From: Liriodendron chinense
Lineage: Eukaryota; Streptophyta; Magnoliopsida; Magnoliales; Magnoliaceae
Direction of reading: 5' to 3'
DNA length: 64,000 bases
Assembly: GCA_003013855.2 (NCBI GenBank)
Contig: PVNU02002806.1
Coordinates: 1-64,000 of the forward strand
The notes beneath the pieces were generated by a model. The model did no database searches. It saw only the letters and a list, made by a program, of their open reading frames with translations, and was not told the DNA's origin. The stretch's first letter is position 1. Each line of letters starts with the position of its first letter. A program made the translations under genes and the position numbers. Below are positions 11,626 to 24,670 of this stretch, piece by piece.

Positions 11626-12625
11626 CCTGCATCTGTATTTAGCTTTGTATGGCCTTCTTCTTTTTGCTTTTATCCTCTTCTGTACCAAAATCTTCTGAAT
11701 GAATATACAACCTTTGACTTGTCTCAAATTCCTTGATGATGTCTGGATGCTTTGACTTCTGACTCATTTCTTAATGACTTGTGGAAGATGATGACTTGAA
11801 CGGTTCAGATTGTTTGATTTGGCCCTGTGGGCCCCTTCCAGACCTTAGCTTTGCTTTAGAGCACATTTTCTTGATGTTTTGTGAGGCTAAGAAGGCTTCT
11901 CATGGTGTGGATGATGACTTGAACGGCTCAGATTGCTTGATTTGGCCTTGTGGGCCCACTTGATGATCAAATCTTGGGTTCTGGCCCTCTTTCTTGATGA
12001 TCAAGTCTTTGATCTTGTTATTTATGGCTCATGTAAGATTTTCCATGGTTTAGATCATGATGATCTAGTCTTTGAATGACTCAGATTGCTTGTGGGCCCC
12101 TCTTGATCCATTTTCCTTCTCTTTGACTTAATCAGGCCCATGTAAGCTGTAATACTTCATGATTGGACAGGTGGGGTACCTTCCAGATGATTCTGATCAA
12201 CCTTAAATGAAATCTGGAGAGGATTAAAGCCTTAGGCGGCCCTCAGGGTGCCGTCTGCTGATGTGGACAGTCAACCTCACCTACCAAGAACTGTGGTGCC
12301 AATCCCGCGAAGAGAGAGGGAGTGCATCTGTACAGGGGGCCCACAGCGGGCCACCCAAGGATCGCCTCTTATGCGGCCTGGGTTGGCTCTGGTTCGGACA
12401 TTCCCTTCTGTCCACTGCTCCTATCCCCACCTTCTTTGTACTGGAGAATTCGATTCCAGCCATGAATCCTCTTTTCTCTTTGTCTTTTCTCTTCATCTTA
12501 TCCTCTTCTTATTTTGTCCTTTCTTGGGCAGCCTTTGATGGTGATTTGGGGGCCATGGTGGGAGAGGTTGGTGGGTCCCACACTCCAGCAATTGGTGAAG
12601 GCTTTAATGATGGAGGGATTCTTTA
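11626..12625. other. Spacer between the antisense ORFs, with a local duplication
   Basis: GATGATGACTTGAACGG(T/C)TCAGATTG...TTTGGCC...GTGGGCCC occurs at about 11787-11836 and again at about 11908-11957, a direct repeat about 121 bp apart. No conserved coding is seen; a 121-codon ORF at 12261-12626 looks like leader sequence. Confidence 0.5.
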
Positions 12626-15076
12626 ATGGATGGTAGAGATGGAGCATTGAATGAGGGCATTAATGGAGATTTAAGGATGGTGGTTGGTGGAGCTTTTAAT
12701 GACTCCATTAATGGTGGGATGGCTGGAATTTCAGATTTGGATAGGTCTTTGATTATCGGAGAAATGGATGGTATGGATGAGATGAGGAGATGGGACATAG
12801 GTGAGGCTATGTGTCCCTTGAGTGGGGACCATATGGATGATGTGATTGATGGTGGTGATGGGGCTATGATGGACATAGATGGGCTGATCTCATGTTTGAA
12901 TGGTATGGATGGTTCAGATGATACCTTTAACGGTTTGGATGCTCTTGATGATGACCGAGATGTGCGGCATACTTGCTTGAGTGGACTTGATGTGATCATT
13001 GATGATGTCCCCCTGATGATGGATGGTGTGGATGCCTCGATGATCCCTTTGATTGGACAGGATGATGATTGGATTCACGACTTTATGTTGGAGAGGGCCG
13101 CAGGTCCGGATCTGACCGTGGATTCTTCGATCGGGGTTGCTGGGACTCTTCTTGATGGTTCAGATGCATTTTTCGATGGTCAGATTGGTCAGGATGCCAC
13201 GATGTATGGTGTGATCTTTGCTGATAGTCCTTTTGATGGAGAGTACCGTCTTTCTCCTGATCGTCGGTCCTTTGCGCACTCTGTTCATGAGGTGGGCGAG
13301 TCTTCTCATGCGGCTGAGGTCGTGACAGTTTCAGACAGTGATGCGACTATATCAGACATAGCCGTTACTGGGGGCAGATCAGGGGCTGTTGGGTCTACAG
13401 AGGTTCCATCTTTTCCTTCTCCTTCTCCCGTTGATCTTTCGATCCTTGATGAGCTGTCATTGATTGCTGGGCCTTTTGTTCTGGAGGGGGTACCCGTGAG
13501 GACTTGTCAGCTGCTTCCTCGTCCTTTTTGCTCGCCACAACTGCTTACTTGGCTTGAAAGTTTATCAGCTTATGAGATTCGAGACTTGGAGTCGTATGGT
13601 TTTGGCGGCCTGATCCATATGGCTAGAGTTGACATTGACTGGAGGATGCTCGGAGCTGCACTGATTGACTGGGTCCCCTCGTTGAACTTGTTTGCGTTCA
13701 ACAACATGAAGAGGGGACCCTCTTTGGAGGAGCTTGCGCGCTTGACCGGCCTTCCTTGGGATTATACTCAGTATTTTTCGCCGAAGACATTGCCGAAGAC
13801 TGCCACACCGCAGAACTGGTTCGGGATCCCTTATTTGGTTCAGCCTGCAGCTGCCGGCCAGGATGCTGTAGTGTTCTCCTTGGACTTGCTGTATGATCTT
13901 TTTTCGGGTCCTCGGAGTGTGGCCGGATCTATTCTTGCTCGGAACGCACTGATGTTCTGCTTGATATCTGAGGTGCTATTCTCGGGATGGCGCAGGTCTC
14001 AGACCCTTTTACTTTTTGAGGTGATGAGCCGAGTTATCCGACGTCAGGGGATCATTTCTCTCGTCCTGGCTGAGCCATTTAATGGGCTGACTGACTGTGC
14101 CCTGGGCCGCACTCATGTCCTTCGCGGCTGCTGTGCATTTCTTCAGGTATCTTTTCTGCGCTTTCCTTTTCTTTTCTTGTCTTTTGAGAATTGCTTTGCC
14201 CTAGCTGAACTTCTTCTTTGTGATCAGGTCTGGCTATGGGAGCATCTTTCGCTGACTGTTCCTGTACCATTTCCTGGCACCCGTCGCCCAGACCTTATGC
14301 GACACATCATGGAATTTCTTCCTCATACGGCTAGGATGAGTGAGCCCTTGTATCGCAGGATGTTCGCTGAACTTTGTGACTGGAATGTTCGTTGGGAGTC
14401 ATCTTAGCTTTCACTTCCTCCAGTGCTCTGTGATGCGCACCGCCTTCCTCTGATGCTGGTAGGCTTTCGATCTTACTTTTCTTACCACCCTATCCGGTTC
14501 TTGCGGCGGTTCGGATATGAGCAGGATGTTCCTCTTTTTACTTTCACGGGTATCGGGCGTCGAGCACTTCCATCTAGAACCTCTGACTTTAGGACTCGGG
14601 TCGATGGATCCTGGGCGAGTTACTTGACTGCCGATTTGCTTGGTTTTGAGCTGCGGGCTTTTTCGATGGCGACCGCCCCATATTAGTACTGGGTTGCTGA
14701 GCAGTCTTTGTATCGACGTATCCCTTGCTGGCATTAGACTGCCGATGAGGATGAGCAGGATATTCTTGGAGATGCCGGCTCTTCATCTGGTTCATATGAG
14801 CCTTTTGAAGAGCGCCCCTTCATTGATCCTGGTTTCCTTTTGGCCACTCATGGCCATTTGTTGTTTGAGATTTTTGCACTTCGGTATCATTGTGAGATGA
14901 TGTCGAGGAGATTGGTTGCCGATCAGAGGTTGTCTGATGAGGAGGCAGCGATCCGTAGCCTTAAGCGCGATGAGGTACATTACCTGCGTATGGAGGTGAG
15001 CAGGTTAAGAGCGAGACTATTTCATTATGAGTTAGAGGACTTACCTGATATGGCCGAGGAGGAGGGTAGAGATTGA
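12626..15076 (+). pseudogene. Antisense ORF 2 of the Tat element: DUF7745/plant-mobile-domain-like protein
   Basis: Seen: an open frame from 12626 to 14407. The first ~270 codons are low-complexity Asp/Gly/Met from GATGGT-type repeats. From about 13500 it is protein-like: LLTWLESLSAYEIRDL, then a region ending PSLEELARLTGLPWDY, which has the 'PTLEE-xx-LLGLP' signature of DUF7745 and mobile-domain families. A GT...AG intron is at about 14147-14227. The frame stops at 14407 and similar sequence continues (14423-14686, 14840-15076), ending in a short coiled-coil-like C terminus rich in Arg/Glu/Leu. In-frame stops at about 14405, 14685 and 14735 indicate decay. The family call is from pattern memory and less certain than for ORF 1. 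Confidence 0.55.
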
Positions 15077-16190
15077 TTGTGTTGGCCACCTGCACATTCC
15101 TTTTTGCATAGTATATGATTGATGATGATGCATTTTTTTTTTTGTATTTTTTTGAAAAAGATGACATGATATATGTAAAAGAAATATAATGCATTTAATG
15201 AAAAAGAAGAAAACCATTTTTTTTAAAATCTATTGTGCCATGAGTTGTCTTGTGAGTGTGTCTGGATTTTGTGTCAGGATATAGGAATCAGAACTGAGGT
15301 TCGGCCAATGCTTTGACCGAAGTCTTGAGATTGATTTGTGAGGTCCTTTGGTTCCCTAGAGGTGTAGGCAATGGAAACTGTTGTTTCTTGAGATTGTCAG
15401 AGTTTGTAGAGTTCTTCGTTCCTGACTGCACTTCTTCTTGTTCTTGAACTGTGACTGCTTGAACCGATCTGGACCGTCTGATTTCTTGGTACCTACACTT
15501 TTCATTTTTCTTTCTCTATTTAAGCCATTTTTGCCTACAGCGCTCTTTCGAGTTTTCACTACAGCCGGCTTTTTCCCGTCATTTTTGCCCGTGACGCCCT
15601 TTTGGGCTTTCACCACGTCCCGGGTGTTTGATCTTGCCTACCCCTTGGTAGCAATATTATTTTTACCCTCGGCGCCCTTTCGGGTTTTCACCAAGTCCGC
15701 TATATGCCCACTGTTTTTACTCGAAGCGCCCTTTCGGGTTTTCACTCCGCCCTATTTGTTTAGGCACACATTTTCTTTTTCTCTTTTTTCTTTTTTCTGA
15801 ATCTTTAGATAATTGCGGCGGCTAGAGGTCGGGAATCCGTCGTTGCCGGCCGATGGCAGTCTTTCAGCCCTTATCCTAGGTTACGATGATAGAGCTGTTG
15901 GTCTTAGCTAAAGACCCTTCTGAGATGAATGGATAGATGACTGTATTTCTTCTTGGATTGATTTTTCTCAAGTGCCTTGCTTTGGCTTCCCTTTTTCTCT
16001 CTTTTTTCTTTTGTATTCTTTTTTGTCTTTTTTGTATTCCCCCTTTTTTTGTCTTTTTCTTCTCTCTTTTTTTGTTGAATTCCCTTATTTGAAACACTTG
16101 TTGGTGGACGGAAATGATTTCTCAGAGGTTTCAGCTTCGACCTCTTGACTTCAGCTTTATTAAAGTAACTCTTGATAAGGTCAGAATGAC
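15077..16190. other. Spacer between antisense ORF 2 and the integrase end
   Basis: Contains T-rich tracts and, at 15535-15755, about four imperfect copies of a 55-80-bp unit with core GGCGCCCTTTCGGGTTTTCAC. On the minus strand this lies in the pol 3' untranslated region. No gene is seen. Confidence 0.6.
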
Positions 16191-17165
16191 TTACCCGTGA
16201 AAGATCTTCACTTTGTCGGCGTTGATTGGCTCAGGAAGATCCACCCCTCTTATGCTGGTGAGTCTAAGGGCGCTTCCGGGAAGTACTTCTCTGATGATCA
16301 GTGGCCCGTCCCACGAGAGTTTGAACTTTCCTCTGGGATCCGGAAGGTGCGACGGTAGAATCTTCTTCATGACCATGTCGCCTACCTTGAAACTTTTTTT
16401 TTCAAATTCTCTTGTTGTAAGCCCGAGCGATCCTTTTCTGATAACACTGAGAATGACTTAGCGCACGCATGCGCTTTTCATTTGCTAGCTGCAACTGATC
16501 GAATCTAGCCCGTTGTCATTCTCCTTCTTCAACTCCGCTTTCTAGTAACACCCGTAGTGATGGTATTCCCACCTCGATTGGCAGAACTGCTCCATTCCAT
16601 AAGTAAGCTCGAAAGGAGTAACGCCCATAGCAGACCGTACAGACGTTTGATAGGCCCAAAGTGGATATGGGAGCATATTTGACTAATCTTGATAGGTCAC
16701 GACCATCTTCTCGAGTATTCTGACGATTGTCTTGTTTGCGGCTTCTACCCCACTATTCATCTAAGGACCGTAGGGGCTTGATCGATGACGTTGAATCTTG
16801 AATTTACTGAGGAAGTCATCAATCTTCTTGTTGACGAATGGGGTCCCATTATCTGTGATGATAGCATTGGGGATTCCATACCGGCATATGACGTTGTTCT
16901 TCATGAATTTAATCACCTGGGATGCTGTGATCATAGTGTAGGAGGCTGCTTCTACCCACTTGGTGAAGTAGTCGACTGCCACAAGTATGTACTCATGACC
17001 GTTTGATGCTTTGGGACTAATCTTGCCGATGATGTCGAGTCCCCACATGGAGAAGGGCCAGGGGGTGGTCAGGTTGTATAATTCTGATTAGGGGGCCTGG
17101 ATTTGATTCGCATGCTCCTGACACTTGAAGCATTTTCTGACGTGCTGGCAGCAGTCTGTGTCCAT
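16191..17165 (-). pseudogene. Tat integrase (end of pol)
   Basis: The minus strand shows a zinc-finger remnant (CFKCQEHAN near 17110), then the catalytic core WGLDIIGKISPKASNGHEYI with AVDYFTKWVEA and ITDNG supplying the two aspartates, and VEAANKT near 16730 supplying the glutamate. The C-terminal part has KFKLSWDGPLIIREVLPG and ends INADKVKIFHG before a stop at 16191. A stop lies between the second Asp and the Glu, and others break the linker to RNase H, so no full integrase can be made. Retroviral-type integrase inserts the DNA copy into the genome. Confidence 0.9.
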
Positions 17166-17369
17166 GGTGAGCTAATAGTAGCCGAGTTGTAGAATCTTCT
17201 TTGCCATCATGTGCCCGTTCATGTGTGGGCCACAGATTCCTTCGTGTATTTCTTTCATGATCTTTGCACCTTCTATTTCATCGACGCATCGAAGGAGGAT
17301 GTGATTATAGGATCGCTTGTAAAGAACTTCGCCACTGATGGTGTACTGGCCGGCTAAACGCTGGATGGT

Positions 17370-19255
17370 TCAGCGATCTGTTGCTGTTGCTGACTCCGGA
17401 TACTCCTGGGTTTCGAGATATTGCTTGATGTCGGCATACCAGGGTTTGTCAGGGACAGCTTCGGCTTCTTCTATTTGCAGGCAAAATGCAGGTTCATCTT
17501 GAGTTTCGACTGTAAGCTCCCATTCTGAAGCTCCTTTCGGGATCTCGATCATTGACGCGAGTATGGCGAGAGCATCTGCAAACTGATTCTTGGCTCTGGG
17601 CATGTATGAGAAGGTGATTTCTTTGAATTCTTCGATTAGATTTTCAAGATACACATGATATGGTATCAACTTCTCATCCTTGGTTTTCCATTCGCCATTG
17701 GTCTGATTGATGATAAGCTGTGAGTCTCCAAATATTCGTACCTTCTTGACGCCCAAGATTATGGCTTCCCTTAAGCCAGCGATGCATGCTTCGTACTCTG
17801 CCATGTTGTTGGTGCACTCGAATGCTATGCGCCTTGAGATAGGAATAGGGACGTCATCTAGAGAGTAGAGGATCGCTCCAATACCACTCCCTTTAGAATT
17901 TGCTGCGCCGTCGAAGAATAATGTCCATTCATCTTTCTTCTTCTTTTCTTCCCCTTCGATAAGCAAGAGATCTTCATCAGGGAAGAATGTCTTGAGCAGT
18001 TGATAATCCAGGAGAGAGTGAGCAGCAAGATGATCGGCGAGGGCCTGTCCCTTGATTGCCTTCTGAGTGACATAGGTGATGTCGAATTCAGACAGGAGTA
18101 GTTGCCATTTAGCTATCCTTCCAGTGAGTACCGGCTTCTCGAACAGGTATTTAAGCGGATCCATGTGAGCGAGGAGGAGAATAGGGAATGCAATCATGTA
18201 TTGACGGAGTCGCTGAGTTGCCCAGACTAGGGCGAGACAAGTCTTCTCGATCGGGGAATACCTGGTCTCGTAGTCAGTGAACTTTCGGCTCAAATAATAT
18301 ATTACTTGTTCCTTCTTCCCAGTTTCGTCGTGCTGGTCGAGGACACAACCAATGGCTTTTGCTGCTACCGAGATGTATAACAATAGTGGTCGTCCGGGAG
18401 TGGGTGGCACTAGAACTGGAGGGTTCATGAGATATTTCTTGATGCAATTGAAGGCAACTTGGCAATCGTCATTCCATTCTTTTGGAACGTTCTTCCGGAG
18501 GAGCTTGAATATGGGCTCACAGATAGGTGTGAGCTATGCGATGAAGCGACTGATGTATTGAATTCTGCCGAGGAAGCCACGGATTTCTTTCTCTGTTCTA
18601 GGAGGGGGCATCTCAATGATTGCTCTGGTTTTGGTCTCGTCGACCCTGATGCCATCCTCGCTCACCATAAAGCCAAGGAGCTTGCCTCCCATTGCACCGG
18701 AGACACATTTCTGAGGGTTGAGACGGAGCTTGTACTTTTTTAATCTGTTGAATAATTTCTTCAGATCTTCAAAGTGTCTTTCGACCGTGCGAGATTTGAT
18801 GATCATATCATCCACATATACTTCAAGCTCTTTGTTCATCATGTCGTGGAATAGTGCTGTCATTGCTCGCTGATATGTTGCTCCCACGTTCTTCAGACCG
18901 AACGGCATTACCCTGTAGTAGAAAGTCCCCCAGGGAGTGATAAACGATGTCTTCTCGCGATCTTCAACGACCATCTTGATCTGATTGTAACTTGAGAACC
19001 CGTCCATGAATGAGAATACCTTGTACCCAGCAGTATTGTCGACCAGAGTGTCAATGTGTGGCAAAGGGAAGTCGTCCTTAGGACTGGCTTTGTTGAGATC
19101 TCGGAAGTCGATGCAAATTCGAACCATGCCATCCTTCTTTGGTACTGGTACGATGTTGGCAAGCCATTCAGGGTAGTTGGAGACTACCAAGAATCCCGCA
19201 TTGTACTGCTTGATGACTTCATCTTAGACTTTTAGAACTCATTCTGGCTTCATTC
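17370..19255 (-). pseudogene. Tat reverse transcriptase with two RNase H domains
   Basis: The RT runs 19190-18534 with VPKKDGMVRICIDFRDLNKA, MPFGLKNVGATYQRAM and the catalytic YVDDMIIKS. One stop (18531-18533) separates it from a 352-codon frame down to 17370. That frame first carries the ordinary gypsy RNase H (YYLSRKFTDYETRYSPIEK, LVWATQRLRQYM), then from about residue 165 an archaeal-type RNase H: WTLFFDGAANSKGSGIGA, NNMAEYEACIAGL, FGDSQL and FADALA supply D-E-D-D. The second RNase H defines the Tat lineage. Further stops lie upstream near 19210-19230. The protein copies the RNA genome into DNA; this copy is inactive. Confidence 0.93.
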
Positions 19256-19890
19256 TTCGAAGTTTCTTCTTTACTGGCTTTATATCTGCCTTTGTTGGCA
19301 AATGGTGTACAACGAGCTCTTCATTGAGCTCCGGCATGTCTTCATATGAGAACGCGAAGTTGGACAATCTTGGAGTTAGGAACTCTATCATTCTCTACTT
19401 CATCTCTGGTGGCAACGATTTTCCAATGCGTACTTCCCTAGGGATCTCAGGTGTCCCCAAGTTTACTATCTCGAAATTATCGGCTACAACATTGGCTTTA
19501 GATTCGAACTTTTTAAGGAGATCCTCTAGTTCAGGAGCTGGATTATCATCTTCCTCATCCCGAGCTTCGTCCAGACCGATGAGCTCGAAGTCTAATTTGA
19601 TGTCAAAGTCATATGATTCGATTTCAAACTCATGCGACTCTTTAGACGGACTTGTCACACTATTGAATGCAGGAAAAGACATGTTTTTTTATTTTTGAGA
19701 ATTTTCTGAAATTGAGATGCTAGATGTTTTTGGCTTTTGAAAGTTTTCGATTTTTTTAGATTTTTGAAATTCACGGGACTTTGAACAAGCGGGCATTGCA
19801 GACCATGATTGATCCCGGCTTGTCCCAAAGTTCCGCTCGCTGCTTAAATAGGTATTTTTTTAAGCCAAAGCCCTCAGATGACTCTCTGGC

Positions 19891-21477
19891 TTATTCAAGA
19901 GTTAGGGGAACAGATGACCATTCAGGACCCCACACTTCCTCCCTTGAAGAGGTGGGGGTTGATGATTTGGGCGAAGGGTCACAGTCTGGCCCAATGACCA
20001 TGATTTCTTGCTGGTTGGGTTCGAGATCTGAGTCGTACTCAGTCCCTCCCGGATCACTTACCTCGCATTGCAGTTCGTCTGGTTCCACAGCGAGATACAA
20101 GTTCGGAATCTGGACATCGGACCAATCTAGGGCTGGCCATTTCCCTTTCTTGGTCCAATGGATGGGCTGCTTCTGTCCCTGGTTGATGATTGACGATGTT
20201 GATTCTGCAGAGATGGGTGGGTCGTGCCCCTTGCTGATTGATGCTGAGATGGGCAAGTTGTGCCTCTGGCTGGTTGGAATTGAAGTGGGCAGGTTGTGCC
20301 CTTGGTTAGGAGGAATTGAAGTGGGTAGGTTGTGCCCCTGGTTGGGAGCAGGTGTTAGATTAACTTGGTCCTGAAAATGTTGTATTTGACGCTCTTCTTC
20401 ATCTTCATCCTTTCCTTCTTCTAACGGAGGCTTGGATGGTTTGAGAATCTGGTCCCATTGAATGGGGGGCCACGTGGCCCAAGTTAGGCTCATTGGGAGG
20501 CCTTTGTGTAGTGCAGTCGGTTGATTCCTTCTTGGGTCATTACAAGGTTCTCCCGGCTTGATGAATGGAATGGGAGCGCAACAAAATTTCTTCTTTCTTT
20601 TGTCCATGAAGATTGCTCTGTATCCGAGCCCCCATTTGCGTTGATTATATACCAGCGGTATTTTCCTGGACTTGAAATGATTCTTCATTCGGTACTTGAG
20701 ACTCAGTCGTTCTGCTGGTAAAAAGACACGATCCACCCTTATCGGTTCCGGGTTAACGATAGCGTTCACAGTCTCCAACTCAAAACTATGAAACGGGACA
20801 TCTTCTTCAGAGTGTTGGATGTCGATGACAGGGATGTCTGGTTCAGTGGCAGCAGCATCGGATGGAATGATGAGCTCCTTCTCTGCATGGATAGATATCA
20901 CTTGATTTCCACAGATGTACTTCACTCGTTGATGCAGGGTTGATGGCACAGCTCCAACCTTGTGCAGCCAAGGCCATCCGAGCAACATGTTGAAAGAGGC
21001 TGATATATCCAGGATTTGGAACGTGATAGTGGAGATTTTCGGATCTATCTGTACCTCTATGTCGACCTCCCTTTCCATTGATCGATGGGTGTTGTCGAAT
21101 GCTCTGACGCATATGGTGCTGGGTCGAAATGAAGAAGGACTGTTTCCTAGACGTTCCGCAGTCCTGAGTGGGCAGACGTTTAAGCTTGAGCCATTATCGA
21201 TAAGGACTAGCGGGACACAGAGGTCTTTGTATCGTAAGGCTATGTTGAGGGATCGCCCATGATCGCGTCCTTCTGGTGGCAACTCATTATCGGTGAAGGT
21301 GATGACGCGTGGAGCCAGGAGTTGTCCAATCATCAATGCTATCATCTCTGGTGCTGTATCGGAGGAGATGTGAGCATCGCTCAATGTTTTGGCAAACATT
21401 TCTCGGTGTATGCGAGATGTGCAGAGTAGCTCCCATACTGAGATTTGAGCAGGGATTGACTTGAGCTGAGTCACCAC
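19891..21477 (-). pseudogene. Tat protease region of gag-pol, long open frame
   Basis: A 528-codon open frame. The N-terminal IPAQISVWELL is a conserved Tat motif before the protease. The active site is VPLVLIDNGSSLNVCPL (D-N-G rather than the usual D-T/S-G, as in many Tat elements), and the flap/C-terminal part has LLGWPWLHKVGAVPSTLHQ. The C-terminal 200 residues are a hydrophilic linker with tandem NQGHNLPTSIP-like peptides (about residues 395-450) leading to RT. It would process the polyprotein. The frame is intact but its neighbours are not, so a functional polyprotein is unlikely. Confidence 0.88.
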
Positions 21478-22439
21478 ATCGTATGCGGCTTCATTTTTGT
21501 TGCCGAGGCCTGAGAGAGCGCCTTGGGGATTTCCTCTGTTTTGATTATCTCTTCAGATGCAACGCCCATTGGGATTCATGTTTCCCACCTCCGTGTATTC
21601 TGGATAGTGCCATGGGACCTCTTTATAATTTTCCTCACCTTTGCCTTCTAGGACCACCGGTTCTTGCAACGGTGCTGATGCGGGTACCAAATCCTCCTCG
21701 TATGGAGCTTTTGCCTTGACGACTACATTGTTGCCTGTGCTGAAGGGAAAATATCGAGGCTTGTCTTCATATATCACATAAGGTTGCGGTCGTAGCTTGA
21801 CCGTTCTTGGAGCAGGAGGCTCCCATGGAATGAATACTGGTCTTCTTGATATGGCAGGGGGTTTCTCTGTTCGTCTCAGCTGTCATAGTGTGATTGATAC
21901 GCCTCCAGGATTTGCCCCTTGCAATATGACTGGCTCAACTGGAGGAGCTCCTTCCAAGACAATGGGCTCTTGTTGCTGATGAGTATGGTTCCTCCATTGC
22001 GGATTGTATTATTCCTGTGCTGAAATTGCCCCTTGCAAAATGACAGGTTCGTATGCGGGCTCGATGTATGATTGTGCTCCTTCCAGGAAGACTGATTCCC
22101 AACATGAATGGCTGTAAGATGCTCTTTGAACAACTGGTATATCATATGGAGGTGCTCCTTCGAGTACTAATGGCTCGGAGACTGAGGGAGGAAGGGGATC
22201 TGCCCCTTGCAGGATTGAAGGAGGATTTGTTGGCCCATAAGTATAGGCATAAATGGACTGGATAGGGGAGAAGAAGCGGTCGAGGAGCTCTCCTTCTTTT
22301 ATGCTGTTGATGGCTGAGCCACGAGACGAACTGGGGTCTGTTGGGTGCTGAGGCAGAGGATTCTAAAGAATGTTGGTGAAAGCTACAGGAGTTCCGGGGA
22401 CTGAGATGACGATCTTTCAGTCATCAATCAGATCTTGTA
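21478..22439 (-). other. gag-pol linker with repeated hydrophobic-L-(Q/E)-G-A motif
   Basis: In one minus-strand reading direction six similar heptamers occur between about 22215 and 21907: ILQGADP, VLEGAPP, FLEGAQS, ILQGAIS, VLEGAPP and ILQGANP, spaced 10-25 residues apart, with a possible seventh (VVLEGKG) near 21650. Stops and frameshifts break the region. I do not recognise a domain; it may be a repeated linear motif of the polyprotein. Confidence 0.6.
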
Positions 22440-24462
22440 TGGCATTCTTCAAAGTAAAGCATCGATCAGTGGTGTGGCCACGTCCTTGATGGTAGGCACA
22501 ATACTCATTTTCTCAATAGGTTGGAGGTAAAGGATTTGGAGGAGGCCTAGGTGTCATCAGAGTGAGTAACTGCTTTTGTACCAGCATAACCATGATTTGA
22601 TTAAGTGGTTGAGTGAGTGGAGTGAACTTCCTGAGCTCCCTGTAATTCTGCTTATTCTGGTATGAGTATTGGTCGTTCCCTCTGTATTGCTGTTGTTGTC
22701 GAGGTGGTTGTGACTGTGGTTGAGGATTCGGTTGCGGCTGATACCGCTGAGGTTGGTGCTGAACCTGATTCTGCTGATACTGTTGACGTCCTTGTGGGGG
22801 AGCATATTGATTACCCTGAGCAGTGGTGCTGATGTTTTTTACCTCTGTCGGGCGGGGAGGAGAACCGCTGCAGTTTTCGTTCCCATATCCGATGGGTCTT
22901 CCCTCCACTCTGTTCCTCTTGACTGGAGTGGCTTGATGAGGCCATGGGGAGATCGTCACGGCACGGATTCCTGCTTCGACTTGCTCTCCAGCATGGATCA
23001 ACTGTGAGAAATTCGCATATGGATGCGAGATGAGATATCTAGATATGCCTGGATATGTTGAATGAACAATCATGAAAATTTGTTCTTCGTCGTCGATAGG
23101 TGTCCACATTCTGGCTGCCATAGCTCGCCAACGTCCCACATAAGCTGATAGTGTTTCATCACTCCTTTGCCTGAGAGCCGCGAGGTCAGCTCTTCTGGGT
23201 GCCATGTTGAGATTGTATGCGAATTTGTCGACGAAAGCCTGGGAGAGTTGTTCCCAAGTCCTGATGCGATGACAGTCCAATGATGTGTACCAATCTAAGG
23301 CATCGCCTTTCAGGGATTTTTGGAACAAGCGAATGAGGGCCCCTTCATTTCCTGAGATTGCACTCAGCTCTCCAACAAAAGCCTTGAGATGTGCTGTGGG
23401 ACAACCGCTGCCATCGTATCTTTTGAATTTTGGTACCTCAAAGTTTTGAGGTACTTGAGCATCTAGGAAAGGACACAAGTTTCTGAACTTGGTGGAAGGT
23501 AGATCTATTCCTTGTTGCCACTGAAGTTGATTTTGCAAGATCTGGAACTGCTCCCACAACTCGTCCAGTCCTGAGTGATCTGTTCGAGTGACTAGTGCCT
23601 CTTGGAGTGAGGCACGTTCTTCTTCGGCATAGTGGTCGATGTCTTCGACCCTATGGGCTTGCTGAAAAGTAACCGCGGGTTGCTGAAATTGATTTGATGA
23701 CTGAAATGGATTCTAATGAACTTGTCCTTGAAAGGACTGTGATTGAACTAGAGACTGTACTGAAGGTTGAACTGGAACTTGCTGGAAATTAACTGGAGAT
23801 TGCTGAATTGAAGATTGCTGGAAATTAACTGGAGTTTGCTGAATTGAAGATTGCTGAAAATTAACTGGGATCCCATCGACGGGGATGTGCTGGAATTGGA
23901 AAGTGCTCCTATTTGCAGGAGAATGAGATGCTAGGAAGTGACTCCCTTGTTGGGTATTTGCCATTGTCCGATGATTGATGTGGGCTTGACACTGACCCCC
24001 ATTGTGGGCATTCGCCAGTGCTGTCCCTGTCGCTGGAAATTGGATTGAAATCCCATCGGCGGGGATGTGCTGAAATTGAAAAGGGGTTCCATCGGTGGGG
24101 ACATGCTGAGAAAGAAAAGGAGTCCCATCGGCGGAGACATGCTGAAATCTACTGAGACTGTTGTTTGTAAGATTGACTGGAAGCTGACTGGAAGTCCCTG
24201 CGACGGGAGTGCTCTAAGACGGCCTTGTCGTCGCGGGAAGGTATTGAGGAGGATGCCCCATAACGAAGGGCTGAGATGGCTGCTGTCGGTAGTCTTGGGC
24301 AGACTCTGATGGTTGTGCTTGATTTGAACTGGAGGCCGGAGGGACTCGGCATGGCTGCTGAGATTGCTGAACTGGGCCAACCTGATTGTTGGCTGCTGCG
24401 GTAGCTTGTGCTTGCATGAATTGCAAGAGCATTTCTTGCATTGCTCTCATTCCTCGTGCCAA
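22440..24462 (-). pseudogene. Tat gag polyprotein, degenerate
   Basis: The capsid-like retrotransposon gag domain is in the 348-codon frame 23559-22513: VPKFKRYDGSGCPTAHLKAF, LFQKSLKGDALDWYTSL, WEQLSQAFVDKFAYNLNM and RWRAMAARMW are the classic gag blocks. It is followed by a Gln-rich tail. A C-x2-H-like knuckle plus TLKNAIQDLIDD follows at about 22500-22440. N-terminal to the domain are Gln-rich segments, including tandem NFQQSSIQQ peptides (23964-23713) and a QQSQQ-rich start (24462). At least three stops or frameshifts split the ORF. Gag would package the RNA genome. Confidence 0.88.
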
Positions 24463-24668
24463 TTCTTACATGATTGGCGTATTCTCAATTGGCTGTTGCG
24501 CTGGAGGTTGTGCTTCGGTCATTTCAAGAGCGAGGAAGAGGTGAGTTTCCTCTTCGTGGTCGGACATGGCTTGTTGAGCCCGGGTGCGGATTATGCTACG
24601 GAAGGGAAGTTGTTTCCTAACACCTTGAGCCCGAGGAGGCGCAATGGTGAGGACTATACTCTACTCTC

Positions 24669-24670
24669 TT

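Noticed and set aside
12604..12999. Minus-strand ORF opposite antisense ORF 2
   Set aside because: Shadow of the GATGGT-type repeats; the plus frame continues into a conserved domain.
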